The notes under the pieces are model-generated. The model ran no database searches, was not told where the DNA came from, and saw nothing but the letters and a program-made list of their open reading frames with translations. A program made the translations under genes and the position numbers. A stretch of DNA of 30,238 bases from an uncultured Bacteroidales bacterium (GTDB lineage Bacteria > Bacteroidota > Bacteroidia > Bacteroidales > Bacteroidaceae): NCBI GenBank assembly GCA_937898885.1, contig CALDKD010000088.1:1-30238 (forward strand), read 5' to 3'. Shown here piece by piece: positions 23,276 to 30,238 of the stretch; the first letter of the stretch is position 1, and each line of letters begins with the position of its first letter.

Positions 23276-24199
23276 ATGGAGACGCAAGACATCAAGAATA
23301 TATATAAGGCGGTATGTGAGACGCCGAGCGGCACCGGTTTCTATATAGACCATATGCCGGACTTCCTTTATAAGGGAGACATTGACGATGGGGTACCGCA
23401 CGTCCATACTTTTTACGAGATTCTTTGGTTTCAGGAAGGTACGGGATTGCATTATGTTGATTTCCAGGAATACCCCATACATCCTGGAACCATCTTTTTC
23501 CTCACTCCCGGCCAGGTGCATCACTTTGACGGCAGTGATGCCTACAAGGGGCTGGCCATCAAGCTCTGCACTGATTTCATGCAGAGCAGTGGTGACGACA
23601 GCGACCTCTTCGTCAAGTACGACTTATTCCATACCTTTGACACCACCCCGTACTATGTCATAGACAATGACACGGCTGCGCAACTTAAGGCATTGGTGGA
23701 CAGTATGGAGGAGGAGCTGAGGACCGGCAGTGGCATAGGACACACCGATATGCTGCGCTCATTACTGAAGATATTCCTGATAAAGGTTCACCGCTACGGA
23801 CACAAGGTGGGTGAACTCCAGCTGGATGGACTGAAGCCCGCGCATAGGTTGTTCGTTCAGTTCCGGAGAATGCTTGAAAAGGACTATGCTACAAAGCACA
23901 CGGTGCAGGAGTACGCTGACGGATTGAATGTAGCTGTGCGCACGCTGAACAAGTGTGTCAACGAATGCTCGGGACGCTCACCTCTGGGCTTCATAACAGA
24001 AAGGATCATGCTTGAGGCCAAACGTCAGGTCAGGTATAGTAATCTGATGATAAAGGAGATTGCGTATAACCTGGGTTATGAGGATTCCTCATATTTCGTG
24101 AAGTTGTTCAAACGGCAGACAGGAATGTTGCCTTCGGAATTCCGTGAGATGGATGAGTTCTCGCAATGCCTGTCAGACGTTGGATGCAATATGCAATAA
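23276..24199 (+). CDS. AraC-family transcriptional regulator
   Basis: The 307-residue protein has an N-terminal cupin-type sensor domain (HVHTFYEILWFQEGTGLHYVDF, then PGTIFFLTPGQVHHFD) and a C-terminal pair of helix-turn-helix motifs (about residues 205-300; VQEYADGLNVAVRTLNKCVNE, then IKEIAYNLGYEDSSYFVKLF). This is the usual AraC plan: an effector-binding domain controls DNA binding. The effector is not known; the position between rubrerythrin and a peroxiredoxin suggests control of oxidative-stress genes. The peroxiredoxin gene begins 13 bases downstream and is probably in the same transcript. The upstream inverted repeat may be its own operator. Confidence 0.92.
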   Translation: METQDIKNIYKAVCETPSGTGFYIDHMPDFLYKGDIDDGVPHVHTFYEILWFQEGTGLHYVDFQEYPIHPGTIFFLTPGQVHHFDGSDAYKGLAIKLCTDFMQSSGDDSDLFVKYDLFHTFDTTPYYVIDNDTAAQLKALVDSMEEELRTGSGIGHTDMLRSLLKIFLIKVHRYGHKVGELQLDGLKPAHRLFVQFRRMLEKDYATKHTVQEYADGLNVAVRTLNKCVNECSGRSPLGFITERIMLEAKRQVRYSNLMIKEIAYNLGYEDSSYFVKLFKRQTGMLPSEFREMDEFSQCLSDVGCNMQ

Positions 24200-24211
24200 T
24201 CAATTAATCAA

Positions 24212-24688
24212 ATGAAAGTAGGTGATAGAATTCCGGAAGTGCTGGGAAAGGACCAGTTCGGAAATGAAATTAAAAGCAGCGATTATCGCGGAAAGAATAT
24301 AGTTCTTTACAGTTATCCAAAAGCGAATACAAGTGGGTGTACTGCTGAGGCCTGCTCACTTCAGGCGCATAAAGCGGAGCTTGAGACTGCGGGGTATGCC
24401 ATAATAGGTGTTTCCAAGGACAAGCAGGATGTCCAGGCAAAGTTTGCCGACAAGTTCGGTCTGGATTTTCCGCTTATTGCCGACACATCTACCGAGCTTC
24501 TGCAGACGCTTGGCTGCTGGGGCGAGAAGGTTGCTTGCGGCCATAAGACGGTGGGGACACTACGTACCACATATCTTGTAAACGGAGAGGGTGTAATAGA
24601 GAAGATATTTGCTCCAAAAGAAATCAAGACAAAGAACCACGCCGAGCAGATTCTTGACTATCTGAGGAAATCCTCAATTCTGATGTGA
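24212..24688 (+). CDS. bcp: Bcp-type thioredoxin-dependent peroxiredoxin
   Basis: The 158-residue protein has the Bcp/PrxQ plan: VGDRIPEVLGKDQFGNEIKS at the start, and the active site PKANTSGCTAEACSL with peroxidatic C43 and the C48 five residues later that serves as resolving Cys in many members. R117 in LRTTYLVN is in the usual place for the catalytic Arg. It reduces hydrogen peroxide and organic peroxides using thioredoxin, in the cytoplasm. It follows the AraC gene by 13 bases and completes a peroxide-defence cluster with the divergent rubrerythrin. Confidence 0.94.
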   Translation: MKVGDRIPEVLGKDQFGNEIKSSDYRGKNIVLYSYPKANTSGCTAEACSLQAHKAELETAGYAIIGVSKDKQDVQAKFADKFGLDFPLIADTSTELLQTLGCWGEKVACGHKTVGTLRTTYLVNGEGVIEKIFAPKEIKTKNHAEQILDYLRKSSILM

Positions 24689-24729
24689 ATGTCTGACCTG
24701 TGAGATTATTCTTTCGTATTCATGTAATC

Positions 24730-25239
24730 ATGAGAAAACGTACTGTAATAATTGCTTTTGCCTCTGTCATTGCGTTGACGCTTACCGCTGCGGTGCTGGT
24801 TATGCATAGACGCACCAAGGTGGCGATGATTGTAAACGATGAACTTGCGTGGGACCTTCGGGATGCTTCACCTCAGAAGAAGGTCATAATCTCCGAAGGA
24901 GGTATGGTGGCACGATATCTGACTGAAGACGAGGATAACTACATAGGGGAAATTCAGGATTCGGTGTGGATTCCGAAGAGTCACGCAATGGTGGAGACAT
25001 GGTACGCCAGCGACGGAAGGGGAATAGTCTTTCTGAAAGAGTCCGGAGTGGTCCCTTCATACGCAGAACCTGACAGCATGTCCGGGATTGCAGGAAATCT
25101 CATTTATGAGAAAAGCGGTTGTCCTGGTGTCTACGATTGTCTGGAGTACAAGGACGGATGGTTCAAGATCCGTATATCCGGGATAGAAGGTTATGTCAAT
25201 GAGGAAAACGTCCTATGGGACGCCATAGACTCTTTCTGA
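24730..25239 (+). CDS. Membrane-anchored SH3-like domain protein
   Basis: From the ATG at 24730 the protein is 169 residues; a GTG 30 bases earlier is less likely because the later start puts a clean membrane anchor or signal (RKRTVIIAFASVIALTLTAA) at the N-terminus. The C-terminal part, about residues 120-165, reads as a bacterial SH3-like barrel: a YAEPDSMSG strand, YDCLEYKDGWFKIRISG, then IEGYVNEENVLW. Such domains bind peptidoglycan or peptides outside the cytoplasm. The middle has no family I recognise. It begins 41 bases after bcp and could share its transcript, but a functional link is not evident. Confidence 0.7.
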   Translation: MRKRTVIIAFASVIALTLTAAVLVMHRRTKVAMIVNDELAWDLRDASPQKKVIISEGGMVARYLTEDEDNYIGEIQDSVWIPKSHAMVETWYASDGRGIVFLKESGVVPSYAEPDSMSGIAGNLIYEKSGCPGVYDCLEYKDGWFKIRISGIEGYVNEENVLWDAIDSF

Positions 25240-25245
25240 GACAAT

Positions 25246-25253
25246 TATATTTG
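25246..25253 (+). promoter_or_regulatory. -7 box for the thioesterase gene
   Basis: TATATTTG matches TAnnTTTG exactly and lies 43 bases before the ATG at 25297, just after the preceding stop codon. It suggests the thioesterase has its own promoter. Confidence 0.5.
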
Positions 25254-25296
25254 ATATGAATATGAAATCAATCTGACCAAAAACGTAGGTTTATTT

Positions 25297-25710
25297 ATGA
25301 CACTGAAGGATTATCTTAACACATATGACCGTTTTGCCGCCGACAACGGCATGCGTCTGACGCAGGTCACAACTGAATTCTCAATTGCTGAGATGACCGT
25401 AGATGAGCATCACTTGAATGGTGCCGGTATATGTCAGGGTGGGGCACTCTTCACTTTTGCCGATTTGGCCATAGCTGCGGCTATGAACGCCAGCGGGAAC
25501 GTGACGGTAGGTCTCGAGAATGTGATGGCTTTCCATCATCCTGCCCGCAAGGGCGACCATCTGACAGCCCGGGCTTTCGTTACCAGCGACCATCGAAAGA
25601 TTCCGTTCTGCCGTGTTGAAATAATGAATGAACAAGGTGAGCTCATCGCATCCGGCACATCGCTCGGCTACAGGAAGACCGATGCGATGGAGTTTGATTC
25701 GCTGATGTAG
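25297..25710 (+). CDS. PaaI-like hotdog-fold thioesterase
   Basis: The 137-residue protein has the hotdog pattern: HLNGAGICQGGALFTFADLAIAAA holds the long helix with the acidic residue and HxNxxG-type motif of the PaaI/4HBT-II group, followed by strands LENVMAFHHPARKGDHLTARA and CRVEIMNEQGELIASGTSLGYRK. These enzymes hydrolyse acyl-CoA thioesters, often aromatic or phenylacetyl-CoA. The actual substrate is not evident. The gene has its own -7 box and converges on the flavodiiron gene; the 231-base gap between them shows no gene. Confidence 0.88.
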   Translation: MTLKDYLNTYDRFAADNGMRLTQVTTEFSIAEMTVDEHHLNGAGICQGGALFTFADLAIAAAMNASGNVTVGLENVMAFHHPARKGDHLTARAFVTSDHRKIPFCRVEIMNEQGELIASGTSLGYRKTDAMEFDSLM

Positions 25711-25941
25711 GCAAGCTTACGAATGCCGTGATAGACAATAGACATCAATATGAGGCCAAATGTACTTATTGTATATAGTACATAGTATATAGAGTGAATA
25801 AAATGAGTACAGATAATCTTTTTTTTAACCTTACAGGCATTCAGCTACAAGACCATAGCGGAGTCTTGCAACCCACCTGAAAACAAAGTAACGGACAAAT
25901 CGGTTCAAGGTTCCGGACAACTATTGCGGGTACTCTACGCT

Positions 25942-27096
25942 CTATTCAAGAACCGCATCGGCCAATGCTTCCAATGACGGAACGTCTGTTTCTTTCATTG
26001 TGGATCTTATTGTAACCATAGGTTCTACTATGTTTACGTTCTTGAGAGGTTCTAAAAGAGCACGCATCGCCTTCCCTGCTGAAGGGGCCCAGGTTCCGTT
26101 CTCGACAATGCCCACCGTCCTGTTCTGATATCCCTTGAGGCCAAGTTTCCATAGAAAATAGTGCATAGGCGGGAAAACATTGCCGTCATAACTCGAAGCG
26201 CATACTATGAGGCGGTTCATCCGAAAGGCGTCCTCTATGATTTCTGCCATATCCTCACGGCACAAGTCTGCCACCACAACTCTGCCTGCGCCCTTTTCCT
26301 TGAGCATTTCCCCAAGTCGTTGAGCGACTTTTGCAGTATTGCCGTGAATGGATGCGTGTGCAACTAAAACACCCTCTGTCTCAACTGAGTAACTGCTCCA
26401 TATGGAGTATAGTCGGAGAGCCTGGGCAAGCGCATCACCTTCCAGAACAGGTCCGTGAAGAGGGCAAATTGTCCGAATGTCCAGACTAGCCGCCTTCTTT
26501 AATACCATGCTGACAGAAAGGCCGTATTTGCCACATATGTTGAAATAATAGCGGCGCGCCTCGCAAGCCCAATCATCGGCATCGGCGCCCATCACGCCGA
26601 ACTTGCCGAATCCGTCCGCAGAGAAAAGTGTTTTATCCTCAGGGCACCAGGTCATAATCACTTCCGGCCAATGAACCATCGGTGCGGCAATGAACTGAAG
26701 CGTGCGGGAGCCAAGATTGAGTGTGTCGCCATCCTTCACCACCAGCGTCCGGTCAATTTCCAGACTTTCGTTGAATTGGTTCAGGAACTTCAATGCTTTG
26801 TCGGAGGCAACGACAGTCGCTTTCGGATATGCTTTTATGAATGCGGATACGGAACCGGAATGGTCAGGCTCCATATGCTGAATTATAAGATAATCAGGAG
26901 TGCGGCTTCCCATGGCAAGTCTCATATTCTTCATCCACTCTTCAGCCTTTCGGGAATCAACACCATCCATCACAGCCACTTTGTCGTCAAGGATAATATA
27001 GCTGTTGTAGCACATCCCTTCCGGAGTTACATACTGACTTTCAAAAAGTTTCATTTCAGAGTCGTCACACCCTATATATTTTATGCTGTCATTCAT
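25942..27096 (-). CDS. fprA: A-type flavodiiron protein (oxygen/nitric oxide reductase)
   Basis: The 384-residue protein has an N-terminal metallo-beta-lactamase-like domain with all diiron ligands: H74, E76, D78 and H79 (HMEPDH), H142, D161 and H214 (CPLHGP). A flavodoxin domain follows from about residue 243, with an FMN-phosphate loop ASIHGNTAKVA and a later SSYDGNVFPPMH. There is no C-terminal rubredoxin, so it is class A. These proteins reduce oxygen or nitric oxide in the cytoplasm of anaerobes, taking electrons from rubredoxin or related carriers. It fits with the reverse rubrerythrin and peroxiredoxin nearby, although it stands alone with its own promoter. Confidence 0.95.
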   Translation of the reverse strand: MNDSIKYIGCDDSEMKLFESQYVTPEGMCYNSYIILDDKVAVMDGVDSRKAEEWMKNMRLAMGSRTPDYLIIQHMEPDHSGSVSAFIKAYPKATVVASDKALKFLNQFNESLEIDRTLVVKDGDTLNLGSRTLQFIAAPMVHWPEVIMTWCPEDKTLFSADGFGKFGVMGADADDWACEARRYYFNICGKYGLSVSMVLKKAASLDIRTICPLHGPVLEGDALAQALRLYSIWSSYSVETEGVLVAHASIHGNTAKVAQRLGEMLKEKGAGRVVVADLCREDMAEIIEDAFRMNRLIVCASSYDGNVFPPMHYFLWKLGLKGYQNRTVGIVENGTWAPSAGKAMRALLEPLKNVNIVEPMVTIRSTMKETDVPSLEALADAVLE

Positions 27097-27121
27097 AATT
27101 CTTGATTTTCAATTACCGGAA

Positions 27122-27129
27122 CAAATTTA
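27122..27129 (-). promoter_or_regulatory. -7 box for the flavodiiron gene
   Basis: TAAATTTG on the minus strand, an exact TAnnTTTG match 25 bases upstream of the start codon at 27096. Confidence 0.55.
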
Positions 27130-27348
27130 TATTAAATTTCCAATATCCATTTCCACCGAAACTGAATGGGTTGAAACGGCCGTTGCTACCGACGTATGCG
27201 GCGAAGAACGGTTGATGCGCAAGGCCATGGATTACCAGTCCAGTCTGGCTTTTGCCCGTTCAGCCATATGACGGCTTTTGTCCACCCCCGTCTTTCTCCT
27301 CAGTGCTTATGTGAGGCACTTTGCTGAATAAGGTAAATGAAAAGGTGC

Positions 27349-27356
27349 TAAATTTG
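27349..27356 (+). promoter_or_regulatory. -7 box driving a structured leader
   Basis: TAAATTTG matches TAnnTTTG exactly. A TTTG is present at 27320-27323, but 25 bases away, slightly too far for the usual -33 spacing. Transcription from here would begin near 27363, directly at the first hairpin of the leader. Confidence 0.45.
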
Positions 27357-27365
27357 CAAAATAAG

Positions 27366-27489
27366 GCAATGCTCCTTGGTAGGTAAACCGCAGGCAATTG
27401 CACATCCGCAAGGATGGCCAGCCTGTATCGGTAAAACAGGTGTGGCATGCTGTGAAGACTCACAATGAGACCTTCTGCCTCGCAGAAGG
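27366..27489 (+). ncRNA. Candidate structured leader RNA: five consecutive hairpins
   Basis: Five stem-loops follow each other with almost no gaps. H0 is an imperfect stem, 27366-27401 (GCAAT with ATTGC, inner CCT-GGT with ACC-AGG). H1 is CATCC-GCAA-GGATG, 27403-27416, with a GNRA tetraloop. H2 is GCCA-CCTGT with ACAGG-TGGC, 27417-27446. H3 is TGTGA-AGAC-TCACA, 27451-27464. H4 is CCTTCTGC-ctc-GCAGAAGG, 27471-27489. The GNAT start codon is 18 bases further on. Parts (GCTGTGAAGACTC, then GAGACC) faintly recall Bacteroides cobalamin riboswitches, but their core boxes are missing. It may be a riboswitch relative, another cis-acting leader or a small RNA. Together with the flanking bases this accounts for the gene-free stretch 27097-27507. 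Confidence 0.4.
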
Positions 27490-27507
27490 CAGGATAATGC
27501 TTTTGAT

Positions 27508-27972
27508 ATGAACTGGAAAGTTGAGAAAGGTACAGAGGCCGATGCCGGAACAATAGCCGGGTTCCAGATTGACATGGCCCTTGAATCAGAAGGTACAATC
27601 CTGGACAGGAATAAAATCCTTCAAGGTGTCAGAGCCGGACTGTCGGACCCTGCAAAAGGGACGTATTACATTGTCCGTACTGAAGGTGGTGATACCGCTG
27701 GAAGCCTGCTTGTGACAAAGGAATGGAGCGACTGGAACAACTGCTGGTACTGGTGGATTCAAAGTGTGTTCATCAAGCCGGAATACCGCAGGCAGGGAGC
27801 CTTCACGTATCTGTATGAGACAGTGCGGGCATTCGCAAAGCAGGAAGGATCCACTTGCCTCAGGCTCTATGTGGACCGCATTAACCGCAAGGCGCAGGAA
27901 TGTTATAAGAAACAAGGTATGGACGAGTGCCATTACCTTATGTACGAGGAAACGTTACAAGAAAGAGAATAA
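27508..27972 (+). CDS. GNAT-family N-acetyltransferase
   Basis: The 154-residue protein has the GNAT plan: an N-terminal strand and helix (WKVEKGTEADAGTIAGFQ), the central strand WWIQSVFIKPEYRRQGAFTYL that includes the acetyl-CoA pyrophosphate-binding loop (RRQGAF), and the C-terminal YVDRINRKAQECYKKQGM that closes the cofactor site. GNAT enzymes move an acetyl group from acetyl-CoA to an amine; the acceptor cannot be read. Trp is unusually frequent (WSDWNNCWYWW). The gene is alone, behind the hairpin-rich leader. Confidence 0.9.
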   Translation: MNWKVEKGTEADAGTIAGFQIDMALESEGTILDRNKILQGVRAGLSDPAKGTYYIVRTEGGDTAGSLLVTKEWSDWNNCWYWWIQSVFIKPEYRRQGAFTYLYETVRAFAKQEGSTCLRLYVDRINRKAQECYKKQGMDECHYLMYEETLQERE

Positions 27973-28439
27973 TCAACTACGTATGCGCTGAAACATAATA
28001 CGTGACAATGGTTATTTCCCGATTCACTCCGATAGCTGTACTGAGAATCAATGCGTTAGCGTTTTAATCGGTACATGGCAATTCCCGCAAGGAAATATCA
28101 AATGCACTCATTTTCAACCACTTGAGTATCAATGAGATACAAAATCGTTTGTACCGCGCTATTTTGCGCCCTCGAGACATTGCCTGTTCAGCATTAGTAT
28201 CGAGGACGGAAAACCTGAGATTTTATGCAAAGTTAAGGAATGGAATCTAAACTCCAAACAATACTTGCAGCCTTGTTGCTGGTCAACATCGTTACTTTCG
28301 CTACATATGCATTTGGGAACGCCATCTGCTCCGAGTGTGGAACTAATGTACGTCGCTAGGCTGTATAATATTGCTTTACTGTGCAAAGATTAACACATTG
28401 ATAGATCTCAATAAGGAATAGTACTAGCCTGCTTAAATA
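27973..28439. other. Gene-free stretch
   Basis: No coding sequence can be supported. It contains a minus-strand TAACTTTG box at 28228-28235 with no gene downstream of it, and a decayed fragment of an alpha/beta hydrolase gene at 28316-28361. The sequence looks like debris of lost genes. Confidence 0.6.
28316..28361 (-). repeat. Decayed copy of the alpha/beta hydrolase 3' region
   Basis: It aligns with 30016-30062: the first 17 bases (ggaacgccatctgctcc) are identical, then one base is missing, then 23 of 29 match. In the hydrolase these bases encode the HWFHTPEQMAF segment; the missing base breaks the frame here. Similarity ends abruptly on both sides. Confidence 0.75.
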
Positions 28440-28476
28440 TCAGCGAAAAGCATTGATTTTTCATCATTTTCGCTGA
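28440..28476. promoter_or_regulatory. Perfect 10-bp inverted repeat upstream of the ATPase gene
   Basis: TCAGCGAAAA (28440-28449) and TTTTCGCTGA (28467-28476) are exact inverted copies with a 17-base spacer. The right arm covers the expected -33 region of the promoter whose -7 box is at 28494, so it is placed like a repressor site. Confidence 0.5.
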
Positions 28477-28493
28477 GATTCAAAATAAATATT

Positions 28494-28501
28494 TATCTTT
28501 G
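28494..28501 (+). promoter_or_regulatory. -7 box for the ATPase gene
   Basis: TATCTTTG, an exact TAnnTTTG match, 22 bases before the ATG at 28524. Confidence 0.65.
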
Positions 28502-28523
28502 TCCTAGAAATATCAATTGTGTT

Positions 28524-29978
28524 ATGGCATATTCGACAATCATTGGCAGAGATGCAGAAATCGGGACATTGGACCGCATATACAAGTCTCATAAGTCAGA
28601 GTTCATCGCAATCTACGGGAGGAGACGCGTGGGGAAATCATATCTCGTAAATGAGTACTTCAAGAACAAGATTCTTTTCTCTGCAGTGGGGACATACGTG
28701 AAAGATGGCGATAAAGAGTATGAGCCATATCGCAAGCTTCAGCTTTCTCATTTCTATGATGCCCTTTTAATCGCCGGACTCGACCCCAAGAATCAGGCCC
28801 CAACCAACTGGAGGGAGGCTTTTCTTTTGCTAAGGCTGCTTCTGGCGAAGAAAAGAAACAAGAGGAAGGTCATCTTCATCGATGAACTGCCATGGCTTGC
28901 CGGTCCCCAGTCCGAGGAAATGATATCAGAATTAGGATATTTCTGGAACTCATGGGCCGACAGTCAGAGAAACATCGTCCTTGTTGTATGTGGATCGGCC
29001 ACAAGTTGGATGCTCGACAATGTAATCCGGGACTATGGCGGATTGCACGGCCGTCTGACAGAGAAAATCAAGCTTCTGCCTTTCACTCTCGCTGAGTGTG
29101 CGCAGTTCTATAAGAGGGAAGGGTTCCACATGTCGCAATATGAAATTGCATTAGGATATATGGCGTTCGGAGGAATCCCATTCTATATGAGCAAGCTTCG
29201 CAATGACCTAAGCCTGACCGATAATATGGACAGGCTGTTCTTTGCCAATGAAAACATCCATGAAGAGTTCAAAGATGTATATGCCGGCTTGTATTCCAGC
29301 AAGGAAAAATATGTTGAGATAGTAAAGGCTCTGGGGACAAAGTTCTATGGCATGACTCAGTCAGAAATCCTTGAAGCCACAAAAATGGACAGCGGCGGCA
29401 CCTTCTCCAAACTCCTTGACAACCTTCATGAATCCGGTGTGATCCGCAAGTATCCAAGATACGGGAAAGCCCGTGTGGAGACGGTCTATCAACTTACGGA
29501 TTTCTTCTCCCTCTTCTATTTGAGATTCATTGACGGTGTACAATGCAAGAGCGGGATGTGGCACACAATCAACCGTACGGGGAAATTCTACTCCTGGGCA
29601 GGGGAGACGTTCGAGTTGTTATGCGTTGCTCATCTCCCACAAATACAGGACGCACTTCGCGTCTACACGATTGACAACAGTTATTGCTGGAGCGGGAAAA
29701 CAGTAGACGGGACAGGGGCTCAAATAGATTTGATCCTGGAGTGTGATGCTGCGCGGACGGACTATCTTTGTGAGATGAAGTTCTCGGAAAGCGCATATTC
29801 CATAACGTCGGATTACAACATGAATCTCAGGAATAAACTTGATGCATACTCGACCAGCAGACAGCATAACAAGACTCATTCAATACAGGTCGCAATAATA
29901 GCATCCTTCGGACTTGCAAAAGGATCATTCAGCGACGTCGTCAATCATTCTGTCTCCCTTGACGACCTGTTCAAATAA
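28524..29978 (+). CDS. AAA ATPase with DUF234-type nuclease-like C-terminus
   Basis: The 484-residue protein has Walker A (GRRRVGKS, K38), Walker B (KVIFIDELPW, D120-E121), a sensor-like VVCGSATSW, and a winged-helix segment (about 265-325). The C-terminal part resembles the DUF234 domain and has a PD-(D/E)xK-like pattern: D402 in AQIDLILE and E417-x-K419 in LCEMKF. This STAND-like ATPase family is common and multi-copy in Bacteroidales and archaea; its role is not settled, with links proposed to DNA processing, defence or mobile DNA. Its composition is more AT-rich than the neighbouring GC-rich hydrolase. It lies between a decayed and a truncated copy of one hydrolase gene end, which suggests it arrived by insertion. 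Confidence 0.88.
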   Translation: MAYSTIIGRDAEIGTLDRIYKSHKSEFIAIYGRRRVGKSYLVNEYFKNKILFSAVGTYVKDGDKEYEPYRKLQLSHFYDALLIAGLDPKNQAPTNWREAFLLLRLLLAKKRNKRKVIFIDELPWLAGPQSEEMISELGYFWNSWADSQRNIVLVVCGSATSWMLDNVIRDYGGLHGRLTEKIKLLPFTLAECAQFYKREGFHMSQYEIALGYMAFGGIPFYMSKLRNDLSLTDNMDRLFFANENIHEEFKDVYAGLYSSKEKYVEIVKALGTKFYGMTQSEILEATKMDSGGTFSKLLDNLHESGVIRKYPRYGKARVETVYQLTDFFSLFYLRFIDGVQCKSGMWHTINRTGKFYSWAGETFELLCVAHLPQIQDALRVYTIDNSYCWSGKTVDGTGAQIDLILECDAARTDYLCEMKFSESAYSITSDYNMNLRNKLDAYSTSRQHNKTHSIQVAIIASFGLAKGSFSDVVNHSVSLDDLFK

Positions 29979-30238
29979 GAAGCAGCTATACTTGTCCTTT
30001 GAATCCACCCGTCCAGGAACGCCATCTGCTCCGGAGTGTGGAACCAGTGTTCGCCGCCGGGCATCACCTCGAGCGTGGCGCCGGTGCGGCGCGCGAAATC
30101 GGAAATCGTCGCCAGTGAAGTGAGATTGTCATTCTCCCCGTAGAGGATGTGCGTCGGCACGCGCCAGTCGATGGGGTGCTGCTGCACGTAGCGCAGATGC
30201 TCCTCGTCCAGCGTCACGCCCTCGATGCGCTCCAGATC
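29945..30238 (-). CDS. Alpha/beta hydrolase, partial, 3' end replaced
   Basis: The frame is open to the window edge, so the N-terminal part is missing. The visible part is the C-terminal end of an alpha/beta hydrolase: IDWRVPTHILYGENDNLTS carries the acidic catalytic residue region, and GGEHWFHTPEQMAFLDGWI carries the catalytic His. After LDGWI the reading frame runs through the spacer and the 3' end of the ATPase gene in antisense, reaching a stop at 29945, so the last 17 or so residues are not original. The DNA from about 30010 on is visibly more GC-rich, and uses more G/C-ending codons, than anything else in the window, a sign of foreign origin or of an assembly join. Confidence 0.7.
   Translation of the reverse strand, partial: DLERIEGVTLDEEHLRYVQQHPIDWRVPTHILYGENDNLTSLATISDFARRTGATLEVMPGGEHWFHTPEQMAFLDGWIQRTSIAASYLNRSSRETE

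Noticed and set aside
25711..25941. A terminator between the convergent thioesterase and flavodiiron genes, suggested by a T tract near 25817-25826
   Set aside because: No stable GC-rich stem precedes the T tract on either strand.
27083..27271. A 62-residue rightward frame between the flavodiiron and GNAT genes
   Set aside because: It overlaps the start of the flavodiiron gene and its promoter, and no family or translation signal supports it.
27366..27500. A TPP riboswitch, suggested by ATGAGA followed by GGATAATGC at the expected spacing
   Set aside because: The conserved CTGAGA and GAACCTGA boxes and the closing stem are not present, and the intervening bases form a separate perfect hairpin.

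Overview
The window looks like a chromosome segment from an anaerobic gut-type member of Bacteroidales (Bacteroidota). Evidence: many genes are preceded by a TAnnTTTG -7 promoter box and lack clear Shine-Dalgarno sites; there are BACON and BspA-like repeat lipoproteins, a streptopain-family (C10) protease and a GH30 xylanase with Bacteroidales-style C-terminal tails, a reverse rubrerythrin and an A-type flavodiiron protein. Genus cannot be fixed by reading alone. No tRNA, rRNA, CRISPR array or intact insertion sequence was seen.

Layout. 116-2810: a two-domain VOC (glyoxalase-fold) gene, then a rightward trio (DUF1963/YwqG-like, an unknown protein, a Sel1-like protein). 2811-3465 and 6553-7264: gene-free, repeat-rich islands on both sides of a 1028-residue BACON/leucine-rich-repeat lipoprotein. 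7265-12636: a divergent pair of exported peptidases (M13 metallopeptidase lipoprotein and C10 cysteine protease). 12683-12946: a decayed, internally deleted second copy of the VOC gene together with its upstream region, abutting a GH30 xylanase gene. 14993-15556: the two ends of a GH2 beta-galactosidase joined in frame with the middle missing. 15572-22309: a tight six-gene operon for a hydrogenase-4/complex I-like membrane complex. 22330-27096: redox and oxygen-defence genes (small winged-helix protein, reverse rubrerythrin, AraC regulator, Bcp peroxiredoxin, SH3-like membrane protein, hotdog thioesterase, flavodiiron protein). 27349-27972: a strongly structured leader and a GNAT acetyltransferase. 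28316-30238: an AAA ATPase/DUF234-type gene lying between a decayed fragment and the truncated 3' end of a GC-rich alpha/beta hydrolase gene.

How the genes may work together. The six-gene operon keeps ion-channel and quinone-module-like membrane subunits (HyfB, C, E, F) but its catalytic subunit has lost the nickel-binding cysteines, and the fused ferredoxin/NuoB-like subunit has lost one ferredoxin cluster and most canonical ligands of the proximal cluster. This places it with the poorly understood energy-converting-hydrogenase-related (Ehr) complexes rather than with true hydrogenases. Its neighbours detoxify peroxide and oxygen, so a redox-linked ion pump is a reasonable but unproven idea.

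The window is also a good record of gene decay: at least three genes (VOC copy, beta-galactosidase, alpha/beta hydrolase fragment) survive only as deletion remnants, and one deletion can be traced to a 16-bp repeat inside the parent gene.
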